Positions 40,100-51,125 of a stretch of DNA of 64,000 bases are shown here, one piece after another. The stretch's first letter is position 1; each line of letters starts with the position of its first letter. A program made the position numbers and the translations under genes. The DNA is from Rhizopus arrhizus (lineage: Eukaryota > Mucoromycota > Mucoromycetes > Mucorales > Rhizopodaceae). The DNA lies in the NCBI GenBank assembly GCA_024220505.1, contig JAKZZE010000003.1, forward strand, positions 124,001 through 188,000. Direction: 5' to 3'. The notes under the pieces are model-generated. The model did no database searches, was not told the DNA's origin, and worked only from the letters and a program-made list of their open reading frames with translations.

Positions 40100-41772
40100 C
40101 AGTGGGTGGACTAATTGTCCCAGTGTTTCAACATTTTTTACGTTTGACACTGTAACTCGACCAATTCTTAGGCTATGTGACTAGTTTTATGCTCATTAGA
40201 AAGGTCGCACTTCGTGCTACATAATATCAAAGAGCCGGTGTTCGGAGATTACACAGTCTGAGTTAATCAGCAATAGAAAAAAAACACCGCACTGGGACAA
40301 TTTTTCCGCTACCTGCTTATTTTGCAATGTGTTCTAAACATCGCCTTCTTATCAATCAGAAATCACCGGAGCTAATATACAAGTCTTATCTATGATAATC
40401 TATGACTCATATCTTTAATGTAAAGTATAAATAGCTTTATGTTATTCTTTTTTTTTTACATTATTCTTAGTCTCTTTATATACTGCACTTCTTACGACTT
40501 TGTCCCGCATCAAATGACTCCTACTATCAGCAAATCTGTTCAGAAACAAATCCAAATGCTTTTGGCTAGTAATATGACATATGAACAAGTTATGGAACGC
40601 ATTCCCGGATTGAAAAAGTCAACTTTAGGTAGGTATGTGAACACGTTTTTTCCAAATCGAATGAAGGCAGCCCCTGGTAGAAGATCAACTATTGGTGAAA
40701 CTACCAAGTCATACATCCGTAGACAAGTAATAAAGGGTGAATTCAAGACAGCCAAAGCAGTACATCAATATCTGAATGGTTTGGGATATACTATTGGTTA
40801 TTCTGGAGTCTTGAAGCTTCTTAAAAGTATGAACTTCAGAGCTAAAATCAAAGCGAAGAAGCCTCTTCTCAGTAAACAGTACAAGGAGCGACGTTTATCA
40901 TGGGCTATGGCCCACAAAGGCTGGACAACCGATGACTGGAGGCGTATGGTGTTTAGTGATGAGACTAAAGTCAATGTTTTCGGATCAGACGGTTGCAAGT
41001 ATTACTGGAATCGACCAGACGATGTATTGCAGCCTCATCACTTAGACCTTACAGTTAAAGGCGGCCAAGGAAGTGTCATGGTATGGGGTTGTATTACTTA
41101 TGATGGCCCTGGGTATGCGTGTTGGATACATGATGGAACTATGAAAGCTGTGGATTATGTAAATATCTTGGAAACTACACTTATGGACAGCCTAAAGTAC
41201 TATGGATGCAATCCTGAGGATATCTACTTTCAACAAGGTAAGGATCCTAAGCACACTTTGAAGCTTGCTAAGCAATGGTTTGTGGATAATAACTTCAAGA
41301 GTGATCATATCTTTAGCTGGACAGCCCAAAGTCTCGATTTAAATCCAATTGAACACGTATGGCATCACCTTAAACTCAAGCTGAGTGTATATGACACTAA
41401 GGCTAAAGGAGTGCATGAGTTATGGGAAAGAATAGAAAAAGAATGGAATACTTTTACAGTGGATGAGTGTAGAAGATATATAGATAGTATGCCGGATCGT
41501 TGTAAAGCAGTTATTAATGCTAAAGGGGAACATACCCGTTATTAAATAAAATTTACGTTCAAGCGGAAAAATTGTCCCAGTGCGGTGTTTTTTTTCTATT
41601 GCTGATTAACTCAGACTGTGTAATCTCCGAACACCGGCTCTTTGATATTATGTAGCACGAAGTGCGACCTTTCTAATGAGCATAAAACTAGTCACATAGC
41701 CTAAGAATTGGTCGAGTTACAGTGTCAAACGTAAAAAATGTTGAAACACTGGGACAATTAGTCCACCCACTG
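40100..41772 (+). mobile_element. Tc1-type transposon (Tc1-3) inside the solo LTR
   Basis: Inverted repeats of 211 bp (40100-40310 and 41562-41772) start CAGTGGGTGGACTAATTG; TA at 40098-40099 and 41773-41774. One transposase on the plus strand. It is the innermost layer of the nest LINE A > LINE B > LTR > Tc1-3. Confidence 0.95.
40514..41545 (+). CDS. Tc1-like transposase lacking the second catalytic Asp
   Basis: 343 residues from the ATG at 40514, where homology to Tc1 transposases begins; the frame is open 25 codons further upstream through a hydrophobic, T-rich stretch that I consider leader. HTH: MTYEQVMERIPGLKKSTLGR. Asp149 in FSDETK and Glu280 in NPIEHVW are present, but the usual QQDNDPKHT reads QQGKDPKHT: Gly242 replaces the catalytic Asp. 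The spacing from this position to Glu is 37, three more than in the other two Tc1 copies. The frame is otherwise open. Probably inactive although the gene looks intact. Confidence 0.9.
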   Translation: MTPTISKSVQKQIQMLLASNMTYEQVMERIPGLKKSTLGRYVNTFFPNRMKAAPGRRSTIGETTKSYIRRQVIKGEFKTAKAVHQYLNGLGYTIGYSGVLKLLKSMNFRAKIKAKKPLLSKQYKERRLSWAMAHKGWTTDDWRRMVFSDETKVNVFGSDGCKYYWNRPDDVLQPHHLDLTVKGGQGSVMVWGCITYDGPGYACWIHDGTMKAVDYVNILETTLMDSLKYYGCNPEDIYFQQGKDPKHTLKLAKQWFVDNNFKSDHIFSWTAQSLDLNPIEHVWHHLKLKLSVYDTKAKGVHELWERIEKEWNTFTVDECRRYIDSMPDRCKAVINAKGEHTRY

Positions 41773-42014
41773 TATATTAGAACATCGACAAGCTTTAGCT
41801 TAATCATTGGTTCTTCAGCACGACATCGTGACCGAGTCTATATCTTTTATATCTACGCTCACAAAGAATATAAATAGATGCCAGCTTTTTATCCATAAAG
41901 CGAGGCCCTTTGGCAATATAAAGAAATCTGCAATAAAGAAGGATTTTAATTTTATATTGCTGCTATTGTTTTTTTGTTTAATTTTTTATTTAATCTTGCG
42001 ATTAAAACAATATG

Positions 42015-42865
42015 TATGATCTTGGAGCAAGAGAGACGCATTCGACCTGTTAATAGGCGAGTGAAGATTTTGGCATCCGTATTAATCAGGGAAATGGGGC
42101 GCCAATTACTGAGAAGGTTTAGGTTGCCTTTTTTTGGGAGAAGAACGGTAGAGGTAATGGTCCAACTAGCAGGGAAGATGGCAGATTCCAAGGCTTGATT
42201 GTACACATCAAGGACCAGAGACTGCAAGGGTTCAAAACGAAACAAAAATGAAAGAGCTTCATAAGGGAGACCATCGGAACCAGGGCTGCTTGAATGAGGA
42301 CTACGGGTGGATGCCTGAAGAATATCATCAAAACTAAAAGGAGCCGTAAGAAGATCCGCCATTTGTGGGGCAAGACGGTTTTGTTCCGGAATGTGGTTCA
42401 ACAATGCCTCAGTATGCGACAAAGAAACTGGGTCACACGTGTAGAGATTCTTGTAGAATTCTTTTGCAATGTTTTGCATCTCGGATGGATTAGAGGTAGC
42501 TTCAGATTCTGGTGTAGCCTTTAAACTGGGAATATAGCGAGAAGAAGCACGCGTTGAAATGGTTTTCTTGAGGTACCCTGCCGATGTTTCCCCATTTTCA
42601 CGCCAATGACGTCCTGCACGCAGTATGTTATTGGCCGTGATTTCCTGTTGTAGAGCTCCAATCTGTCTTTCTATGATCTCCAATAAGAGGGGTAGCATAC
42701 CGTGATTCCTTTGCTCACGAAGGATGCGGTTGCGTTTGCGTTGGAGTAAACGAAGCTGTTGAGCTCTCCACTGAACATGCCGGCGACCAAAACTTTTAGC
42801 GGTCTGTTGGACTGAAGTTTTTAAAAGTTCCCAATGGACTTGAGGGTCGGTGAGAGAGGCGGGCA
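42015..42865 (-). pseudogene. LINE B ORF2, middle part (linker and start of RT)
   Basis: The minus-strand frame from about 42865 carries HWELLKTSVQQTAKSFGRRH..., then SSPGSDGLPYEAL and LSNWRPISLINTDAKIFTRL of the RT, and continues into the solo LTR at 42014. A frameshift near 42850-42865 separates it from the endonuclease frame. Confidence 0.8.
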
Positions 42866-43699
42866 GAGAAGAGCGAAGCGTTCAAGTTGTTGAGTAAGAC
42901 GATCAACATACGCATGGTTTTTGAACAGATTTGGGTTCATACGCCACAAGCCCGGGCCTTGGGTAGAGCTGCACATCTTAAGAGATATGGACAACAAGGC
43001 ATGATCAGTCCATGATTGTTCAATGAAATCTATAGAAGGATCGGAGGACTGTGAATGTAATGAAGGTGAAGCAAATATATAGTCAATATTACTGGATTGG
43101 GATCCACGGCGAAAGGTCGGGCGTGAATCCAAAGGTGAGGTCATGCAGTTAATCATATTTTGTTCTAAAAGTGAACGCCAAGCAGGATGAGCTCCAACAT
43201 AGGCTCGGGTAGGGTGAGAACAGGAGTAGTTGAAATCACCGGTGATGATCAGGCGGCTCGTAGGAGATTCAATAAGAGACTTGATAGGTATCAAGGAAGC
43301 AATGGAAGAGAAGAACGTACGTCGATCTGGTGCGTTGGACGGAGCATAGATGGTCAGAATATGAAAAGTATCAAAAAGTGAATTGACATGTTCCACAGAT
43401 ACAAGTAGAAAGCGCTGGTCGATTGATGACAGGACAGGATGGACAATAACATTCTTGTTGAGTGATACTATACCACAGTGGGTGGACCAGCAACCTGACT
43501 GTGACTGGAGAAGCATATTTAGTGAGTGTTGAAGTTCGTTGGTTGAGGCGTGTGTTTCTTGAAGAGTAAGTATATCTAAGGATTGGTGGCGTAGGAAGTT
43601 TGTGCAAAATTGTCTTCTTGTTATATCTGTCGGTGTGGATAGGCTCCGACAATTTAAAGAATCTATCATGACATTTGTTGTACGGTAAACCTCACTCAT
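42821..43699 (-). pseudogene. LINE B ORF2, endonuclease part
   Basis: 292-residue frame starting at an ATG that overlaps the ORF1 stop (ATGA at 43696-43699), a typical termination-reinitiation arrangement. APE-type endonuclease motifs: LNCRSLS, LTLQETHAS, IYAPSNAPDR, ITGDFNYSC, IDYIFAS and SWTDHALLSI. It ends after a frameshift near 42855. Confidence 0.87.
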
Positions 43700-44825
43700 T
43701 GGGATGAGTGGGTGGGCGTCGAAGAGTCATTAGCATCTTTCAACTGATCAGTGGTTTCCATGTCTGAAGCACTGTCATCTCCAGAGTCTTCATTATAAGC
43801 ATTTGCCGCGAACTCCTCACCTGCTTCGATTTGCATGGGCTCTGTTTGGCCTTCGGCGTTAATGGGTCGGTATTTGTCAAGGATGTCCTTGATCAATGCT
43901 TGTGGCTCCATTGCACGTCGTTTCAGAGGTCTAGGAACCCTTTCAGTTATCAGAGCATTGGCCATCTCATTACTCATCCACTTTTGCTCAACATAGTAGC
44001 GGGCAACAGCTGGAACAAGGTAAGGGCGTAAGAACCGGAGAGTCGTGATACAACGAACTTGGTTTAGTGCATAACCAAGATCGACACGGTCTTGTCCAGT
44101 AAGATTGTTGTATTTGGCGTCAGCAACGTGCTGGGCATCACAAGGATTGAAAGAGGCGATTATCTCAACTTTGCAATCTTCAAGGGTCTGAACTAATATA
44201 AGCTTGAACTCCTTATGAACCAATAAGCCAATGATCCCACTAGCGGGGAAGCTGATGTCAAGGATACGACTCGTGTCAATACCTAGTTTACGAAACCTTT
44301 GGCGGATTTCACTTCGATTCAATCGTCGAGAGCGGTGAACATAGACATAGTCATAGCCAGATGAGATAAAGGGTGTGGGCGCGTTAAAAGCACGAGCAGT
44401 AGCCTGACACTTACGTTCTGAAGTAAGCACTCCATATTTAGGCTTAGCAGGGCGCTTAGCAACTGTAATCCAAGCTGCTGGGTTGGATGAGATGGCAGTG
44501 GCAGGTGTTTCAACCGCTGCAGGTTTGGTAGTAGCATGCTTGCTGGCTTCAGTACCCGGAGCATTTAGAGCAAGGATGTCAGTCACTGGTTGCTTATCAG
44601 TTGCCTTAAAAGGCTTATCTGGTTGGCTTAAGGGCGCGCATTCAAAGATGTCAGCTGCTTTACTACAGCTCTCATGTGGTCCAGTTCAGCCTTCAACTGA
44701 TTGTTGACTGCTTCCAAAGTGTCGAATTTTGTAACTAGGTGTTGAACCTGGTCACTTAGCGTTTTGACCATGTTGCATAGTCCGGCGAGGGTGTTATTTA
44801 GTTCTTGGTTAATGTTATTGTCCAT
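43696..44825 (-). pseudogene. LINE B ORF1 (frameshifted)
   Basis: The start MDNNINQELNNTLAGLCNM at 44825 opens a coiled-coil-like N-terminus (to about 44640). The frame then shifts by one, and the rest runs ...KATDKQPVTDILALNAPG to the TGA at 43696-43698. The C-terminal part contains KRPAKPKYGV and an RNA-binding-like region, but I see no CCHC knuckle, unlike LINE A ORF1. Confidence 0.75.
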
Positions 44826-45043
44826 TTTGTTTCCAAAATATAGGTTTTGAAAAAGCGGATAACTTGTGTGATAATTGTGAGCCGTCTCCCAAATTCAAAT
44901 ATAATATTTTCCTCAAGTAGGCGGTGTGAATAATGTTGTTTCTTATAACTGATTGCTTTGCTTTCAAACACAAAATTTTGCTTGGATTCAGAATTTAGTG
45001 TAACGTTTGAAAACACGAAAGAGTGTGAGTTTTAATAAATATT

Positions 45044-45080
45044 AAAATTTTCATCCATAAAAAAAAAAAAAAAAAAAAAA
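45044..45080 (+). repeat. Terminal 3' UTR and poly(A) tail of LINE A copy 2
   Basis: AAAATTTTCATCCATAA followed by about 20 A. It matches the end of copy 1 and is separated from the rest of its element by LINE B. Confidence 0.9.
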
Positions 45081-45886
45081 GAATCTCGAATTTAATTTGC
45101 CAAAATATAAAACGTTTATCCTTTTGACTGCGGGCAAATATCCATGAGCGCTAGCTAACTTCGCAAAAGCTGACTGATGACATCAGTCTAAAAAATATTT
45201 TTTTTCTTAGTCGTTGGCTTTACGTGCACCTCGTTCTAAATATATTTTACCACACGTTAGGTATTCTGAATAGGTGAAATGTATGATCTTATAAGAAAAA
45301 TAATGCAGCCTATGATAGGTTAAATACCACTAACTAAAGTCGCCACTTCATGCTTCACCGATGGGCTTCTTTGCTCCTTTGGATTGTAATTAGTCTTGGT
45401 ACTAGCGTTAGGTGCATCTTGTTCTAAGCATGTTTCGCCGCATGTTAGAGAAAGGGCATTCTGAACGGATGCAGTATTCGGAGGTAGATTTAACGTGTAT
45501 TGTGTATAATACCACATGATGGCTCAAGTTGCATCGTTACCCCACATTTCTTCATAGCATCTTTTTCATTACAAAGATAAATAAATATCCCTAAATTATT
45601 CTCACAATACAGTCGAGACTGGTTCTTTTCGTAATGCATTATGGCAAATCCAAAATTCCATATTCGATTTTCGAATTGCTGAAAGTTCATTCCATTATGC
45701 AATTTGACTTTTACGCTGCAAAAAGGAAAAAAGCAAGTAGATAAATCGTATCCCTCAGATTCTGCTGTACAGGTAATCTTTCAAGATGATTCAAATTATA
45801 GATTAGATGTATCATTCAATGTTTTTTTTTTATTTCAAATAAAATATTCACAGCAATGTTAGTTAATAACGAAAGATTTGTTTTTC
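45081..45886. other. Intergenic DNA with a diverged duplication and a possible single exon
   Basis: Segments near 45205-45272 and 45390-45466 are diverged copies (gtgca.ct.gttctaa...gttag...attctgaa). A minus-strand open stretch 45490-45720 (KLHNGMNFQQFENRIWNFGFA ... ending HNTR) starts after a good acceptor (TTTTGCAG) and could be a last exon, but no upstream exon fits. No gene is called. Confidence 0.35.
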
Positions 45887-47512
45887 CTAATCATTATTCT
45901 TATATTCATCAGAGTTGCTGCTAGTGATGGGAGTCACTTTTCTTAAGATGAGGTTTGATTTTGATAACCAAGCATATTGTGGGGACAAAGAGGACGGCTT
46001 CATTTGAGCTGCACGCTCACGATCAAGAGCTTGCACCTTTCTTGCAGTTTCCAAAGAAATCTCTTTGATCTGTAGAAACCTTGAAACAATGGTAGGAAGA
46101 ATGGATAAATCGCTAAGAGAATCAAACATAGTCATAGTTGATAAAAAAAACCATCCTATAGCACTTGGGAGCAACAATATCCATCTTGAAAGTGTTAATG
46201 ACATGTCCTTGAATCAATATAGCACCCACCGAAGGATTATCAACCCCAATACGAACAAGGCTGTTTACCATGGTGCGCATCTCCTTTCCAATTTTAACAA
46301 GATCGGTTTCAAGACATGGGGTGAATCCAGGCTTTTTGAATTCTCCGACAACAATTGGTAACCATGAGTTAATACTCTTAACGCTTGTAATGAAATCAGG
46401 TTTGTGGTGCTGATTGATATATTTGTTTGCCCATTCAATGGATAATAATGGCTCACATGAAAAGATGGGCTTGAGTATGGGTGCAATCCAGTTATGTATA
46501 TACGTGTCTTCAATAGAGTAATTAAGTGGAGTAGAAATAAAAACAGGCACCAGCTCGACTGCTGCTTGCATGGCGTGAATATCAACAATGTTGTTCAAAG
46601 CTGTTGCTTCAACAAGATACTTTGCCGAATCGGTTAGGCCTACTATCCAATTTCGATATTGTTTTAAACTTATACTTGTACACCAGGTAGCAGATTTTTG
46701 ACCTTGAGGAGGATCAGGATAAGGAATATCATCAACAGCACTTTTGTAAGTGGTGGGACACCAATACTTTCCTACGGATTTTGATTGATCTGAAAGATTA
46801 AACAAATAAATATCATGTAAAGCTAGTAGACGAATATCAGAAAGCTGTTCAGGTCGATTGGAAAGCTTTAGTGTGTTTCCTTTGAATTCGTAGCATAATT
46901 GAGTAATATTAATACTAGGTTCGATACTCCAAATATAATTATCCTGCATATCATGTAGAGACTCGTCATAATTGATATCTTGCTCCTCGGTAGTATAAAA
47001 AAAATAGGTTTCTTTTCGGCGAGGATGGTAATCGTCGGTTAAGTCACTAGGAATACGCTCGAGATCAATAATATTATTCTAAAAGATGACTTAGCAAAAA
47101 AAAATAAAGTGCTTTTAATTTTATTTTCTCATGCTTACGTTTTCATATGATTGTCTCTTAGCTTGGTGTCCATCTTGTTTATCGCTCTAAAAAAAATAAT
47201 TAAGTAAATTGTTAGAATGAGTGACTACATAGTTATCAAAAACTGTCAATTTGAACTTGCCTCAGCCCTTCTTTTGCTTTTGTTTTCTAAGTAAATCCCT
47301 CCTTCAAAATCCAAAGCACCCGCTGTAATTCGACCTTGTTGTATAGCTCTTCTTTCTGATTTCTTTTCGGCAAAATTCATTTGCTCATCAGCGAAAGCAT
47401 TATGAAACTCTTTGCGTATTGTATTGTTCGAGTAGTAGGTTTTAAGTTCTTTAGCATATTTATTTAACTTCGAGTTAGTGGACTGTTCTAGCTTTGTAAA
47501 TGTTGTATTAAA
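45887..47512 (-). pseudogene. Broken gene with a PD-(D/E)XK nuclease-like motif
   Basis: Exons: 47261-47512 (5' end cut), 47139-47186 and 45887-47078; all junctions are phase 0, and the first intron has a GC-AG border (GAG|GCAAGT). The last exon contains KPDFI, then 18 positions later GEFKKPG: Asp at 46395-46397, Glu at 46341-46343 and Lys at 46335-46337, the spacing of a PD-(D/E)XK active site. A T8 run (about 46144-46151) shifts the frame; with one T fewer the frame continues MTMFDSLSDLSILPTIVSRF to the stop at 45887. The 5' end meets a transposon-like end at 47515, so the N-terminus is missing. Nuclease assignment is motif-based only; it could be a catalytically dead relative. Confidence 0.55.
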
Positions 47513-47514
47513 TA

Positions 47515-47591
47515 CAGTAGGTGGAAAAATGGTCCGGATGTTTTTAAATTATTCACAAATATCGCTACAGCTTTACCAAATCTCAATCAAA
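47515..47591. mobile_element. Possible transposon end
   Basis: CAGTAGGTGGAAAAATGGTCCGG begins right after TA and has the look of a Tc1 terminal repeat (CAGT(A/G)GG...), but no matching opposite end was found. It separates the broken gene from a LINE A fragment. Confidence 0.35.
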
Positions 47592-47919
47592 TTGAGTTTA
47601 GTGGAAGGCTGTGATGACCCTCCTTGCACAGAGTTATTTTCATCGTATTCGTCTTCAAAAGTTGCATTTTCTTCTACTTCTAAACTATTGTCGAAAAGAG
47701 CTGATTTTTTCTTGGATCTTTCCACAGCTGAAGTAGGTGTAAACGCTTCCGAGTTGTTACGTTTCTGTATATTCATAGAGAGGTTATTAAATGTGACAAG
47801 TGGGTACAGTAACCTCTTGGTGGCTTCTTTTCTGCCCGTTTTCTTTTGACTGGAATCTTCATCAATTTGAACAGGTAAGTTACTACCATCAATTTTCTCT
47901 TCATCTACTGAATCTACTT
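47592..47919 (-). mobile_element. LINE A ORF1 fragment
   Basis: About 328 bp on the minus strand matching 33306-33622 of LINE A copy 2 with scattered differences. The translation includes NIQKRNNSEAFTPTSAVERS and DEYDENNS. It has neither ORF1 start nor poly(A), so it is an internal fragment. It lies 220 bp upstream of MUS81 and ends in a T-rich run. Confidence 0.85.
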
Positions 47920-48140
47920 TTTTTTTTATTTTTTCTGCTGATTTTGGTTTTTGTAATTTACTTTACGAACTGTTTATATATTCATCATTTGTTTATTAGT
48001 TTGGACTTGAAATATATAAATAATAGAATTTGGGATAGTTTTTTGTGAATGGTGCACGTGACTCGGTTTTTATTTCTAAGTCTAATTTTTGGTTGCGATA
48101 GTGGTGCGAAAGTGTTGCATTTCTTTAGAAAGAAATTGGC

Positions 48141-51037
48141 ATGAGTCAGCAATGCGGCAATCCCCTTTTGCGTGATTGGGTCAAGGAATGGATGAATGAT
48201 GCACAGGCCATGCAAAATAAATCATATTATACTTATAAAAAAGTAGGCATGTCATTGATAATTTCATCCTTGTTGTTATACTTATATTTATATAGGCTTA
48301 TGAATCCTTGTGCCGTTGTCCTGTTACATTCGAGCATCCATCTCTAGTTGAGAATCTAGAAGGTATTGGAAAAGTAATGGCCGAGCGCTTGACATGCAAA
48401 ATGATTAAATACTGTCAAGAAAATGGCATGCCTATGCCTCCCAAGATTTATTGTAATTGTTTTTATTAAAATTGCTACGTGTAAAAATAGATAGCTAATA
48501 CATGTGATAGCAAAACGCAAAAAGAAATCGGAAACAGATTTTGATGATACCATGGATGAGGGTAATCCATTAAAACCTAAGAGACAAAAGAAAGTTTATG
48601 TACCTGCATACCGATCCGGAGCATATGCTATTTTACTGTGCTTATTAGATATGAAAGCTGAAGGAAGAAATAGTGCAACAAAAGAGCAGATTTGTACTTA
48701 TGGACAAAAGTATTGCAACAATTCTATGACTCTTACTGATCCTGGCAAATCATATACAGCCTTTAGTGGAATTAAAACTTTACAAGACAAGGACTATGTC
48801 TATAAAAATGGACGTCCATCAAAGTACTCACTGACCGAAACTGGTGTTGAAATGGCAGAGAGACTTAGAAATGTTGGTGGTGATGGCAACACTAATGGAC
48901 TTTCTCAACCACTTCAAAGTGATGAAGATTCGAACCAAAACAACCCAGCGCAATTTAGTAATTCTTCGATTTCTGCAAGCGAAAAAAAGCAATCAAGAAG
49001 ATCTAAACATTCTAAAGCTGCTGCTTATTTAGAAAGCATGTTAGGGCCAAATTACGAACTACCAACAGGACCTGATATGAGTTTATATGTACTGAATCCT
49101 TCCGAACACCAATCGATTACAATTAATGGAAAGACTATGACAACTAATTCCTCTACATCTTCAAAGGCTGGTAGTAGTTTAATGTCTACTAGCAATAATG
49201 ACTCGAACAACAAACAAAAAATTAATCTTAGGCAAATAGAACGAAATGAAGCATATACAGATACTAATGACACAGGTAACGAGGAAATGGTATATTTTTA
49301 GAATTTTGCTCGGTAAACTTATTGTCTAAATCAGGCAGCTCATCACAAATTACGAGGGACAGCAACTCATCTTTTGCAAAACAAATCCTACAACACGCAG
49401 AAAAGGAAGACTTATACGACATAGATGATATTTTAAATATTGATTATACGACAGAGACAAATACTTCATATCAACCAGAAAGTAACTTGTCTTCACGACA
49501 GACAACATTAGCAAGAAATCCAACAATGCTGAGCGTTGATGATGAATTTGAAGTAAAAGAGCTCGATTTATCTCAGACAACGATCCCCGATACCAATTCT
49601 GTTCTAGAAAAGGATTATTTCCCTCTTTCGCAAGCACGTCAAAGTCAAATAACCCAAGAAAAATTTTGTTTTACCTATCTAGATGTTTCCAATCAGCACG
49701 TCAGACATGTTTCGTCAGCAGCTATAGCTTTTGATGAAGAGAATGCTTGTCTTACCTACAAGATCCGCTTTTATTCCAAACAAAAGAATCATCCTAAAGC
49801 AAAATATGTGGTAAAAGTGGAAGATGATAAAGACGATCCGGATTGTTGCGTAGGTTATTTACCTGAGACGCAAATGGAAACTGTTTGCACTGGATTACCA
49901 GCTATTCCTATTTTGCCCTTACACAGACAAGAAATGGACGATTTCTGGCCAAATAATAGTAGTAACAACTGTAGTCAGACCTCATTAAGGAATGGAAGTG
50001 AACTGATCTCATCACAGCAGACATACGACTCACAGACCCCATCTCAACACGTAGTTTCTTCTCAGCAGCGACAGGAAGAGCAAGTGCTGGTGGATGTTTC
50101 TCAGCTGATAGAATCAGAACATGTAGAGCCTATATCTCCAGGGGAGTATGAGGTTATGCTGATATTGGACAGTCGTGAAATTCAAATGAAAAACAACCGA
50201 AGTTATATTCAAAATAGATTAAGCTCTAAAGGAATCAATCTGAGTACAAGATCTCTTGATTTAGGGGACGTCATATGGGTTGCTCGTAAAAAAGGAAGTA
50301 CAAGACAATCAGATGAATTATTTCTGGATTATATTGTGGAGAGAAAGCGATTAGATGATTTAGTTTACAGTATCAAGGATGGAAGATTTACAGAGCAAAA
50401 AACAAGGCTAAAAAGAGCAGGAGCGAAGAAAGTAATATACATAGTTGAGGAATACAACCGTGGAGATGCAGCAAATTTTGGTCTACAGTCGATTCAAACT
50501 GCAATGTCTTCCACTCAAATCATAGACGGTATTTTTTTAAAAAGAACAAATGGCATTGATGAAACAATTGATTACTTGGTATGTCTTACCAAGTTAATTG
50601 AACGTATATACAAAGAAACAACTCTTTACCCTATACCAGAGCATATAGTAACAAGCCAAAATTATCTTGAATTAAGAAAGGCATACAAGGAAAAATTGGG
50701 AGAAAGCAATTCTGTCTATCTTATTTCTTATCCAGTATATAATCAAATCAACTCAAAAAACGGTAGCACTAATTTACACGAAATTTACTTGAGGATGTTA
50801 ATGTGTATCAAAGGGGTCAATGCTGAAAAAGCTCTTGCACTTATGCGAATCTATCCTACTCCACACTCATTATTAAATGCATTTCGCAACAAGCCCAAAA
50901 GTGTTGCTATAAATTTGGCAAAGGACGCTACTCAAACACAGATTAGCAGGCGCAGATGGGGTACACACATCAGCGAAAAACTTTATCAGATCTGGGGTTC
51001 ATTAGAATATCCAAGTGCCGAGACATACAGTAATTAA
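48141..51037 (+). CDS. MUS81: MUS81-type structure-specific endonuclease catalytic subunit (908 aa)
   Basis: Four exons: 48141-48242, 48296-48452, 48511-49275 and 49335-51037; introns GTAGGC, GTAATT and GTAACG to AG, and the frame closes exactly. The N-terminal helix-hairpin-helix (LVENLEGIGKVMAERL) is followed by a winged helix (about residues 118-185, VPAYRSGAYAILLCLLDM ... NGRPSKYSLTETG). A Ser/Gln-rich linker leads to the ERCC4 nuclease: LDSRE (619-623) and VERKRLDDL (676-684, the VERKX3D catalytic box), then a C-terminal HhH2. MUS81 with EME1/MMS4 cleaves branched DNA such as stalled forks and Holliday-junction precursors in the nucleus. It is longer than most fungal homologues because of the linker. 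All catalytic residues are present. Confidence 0.93.
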
Positions 51038-51125
51038 GCATATTGACCGTATTTGCACCATCACATAATAAATCATTTTATTTCTTTTTTTTTTTTTTTT
51101 AATATGTTTTCTGTCCGATCCCTTT

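Larger units (their letters stand above)
39875..42009 (+). repeat. Solo LTR in LINE B, itself carrying a Tc1 element
   Basis: The LTR begins TGTTGTAAACATAG and ends GCGATTAAAACA; the 5-bp duplication is ATATG on the plus strand (39870-39874 and 42010-42014). Without the Tc1-3 insertion it is about 460 bp. The right part contains CTACGCTCAC and GAATATAAATAGATG, resembling the corresponding promoter region of the LTR at 5063-5641, so the orientation is plus. Confidence 0.88.
37602..45025 (-). mobile_element. LINE B, inserted in the 3' UTR of LINE A copy 2
   Basis: Flanked by an 18-bp target duplication TGAGTTTTAATAAATATT (37584-37601 and 45026-45043). Poly(A) end at the left (T run from 37602), 5' end at 45025 with about 200 bp of leader. 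After subtracting a nested solo LTR (39875-42009 plus duplication) it is about 5.28 kb, apparently full length. ORF1 and ORF2 each carry at least one frameshift. It is related to, but clearly diverged from, LINE A. Confidence 0.93.
32226..45080 (+). mobile_element. LINE A, copy 2 (near full-length, interrupted by LINE B)
   Basis: ORF1 (32237-33625), ORF2 pieces (33631-37512) and a 3' UTR, split at 37601 by LINE B and resuming at 45044 to a poly(A) tail at 45059-45080. The 5' limit is not sharp; 32226 is just before ORF1. ORF2 has two frameshifts, so the copy is not autonomous as it stands. Coding DNA appears identical to copy 1; the 3' UTR is about 10% different. Confidence 0.9.

Noticed and set aside
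45490..45720. Single-exon gene candidate
   Set aside because: The open frame starts after a good acceptor, but no upstream exon or start could be joined; kept only as a remark in the intergenic entry.
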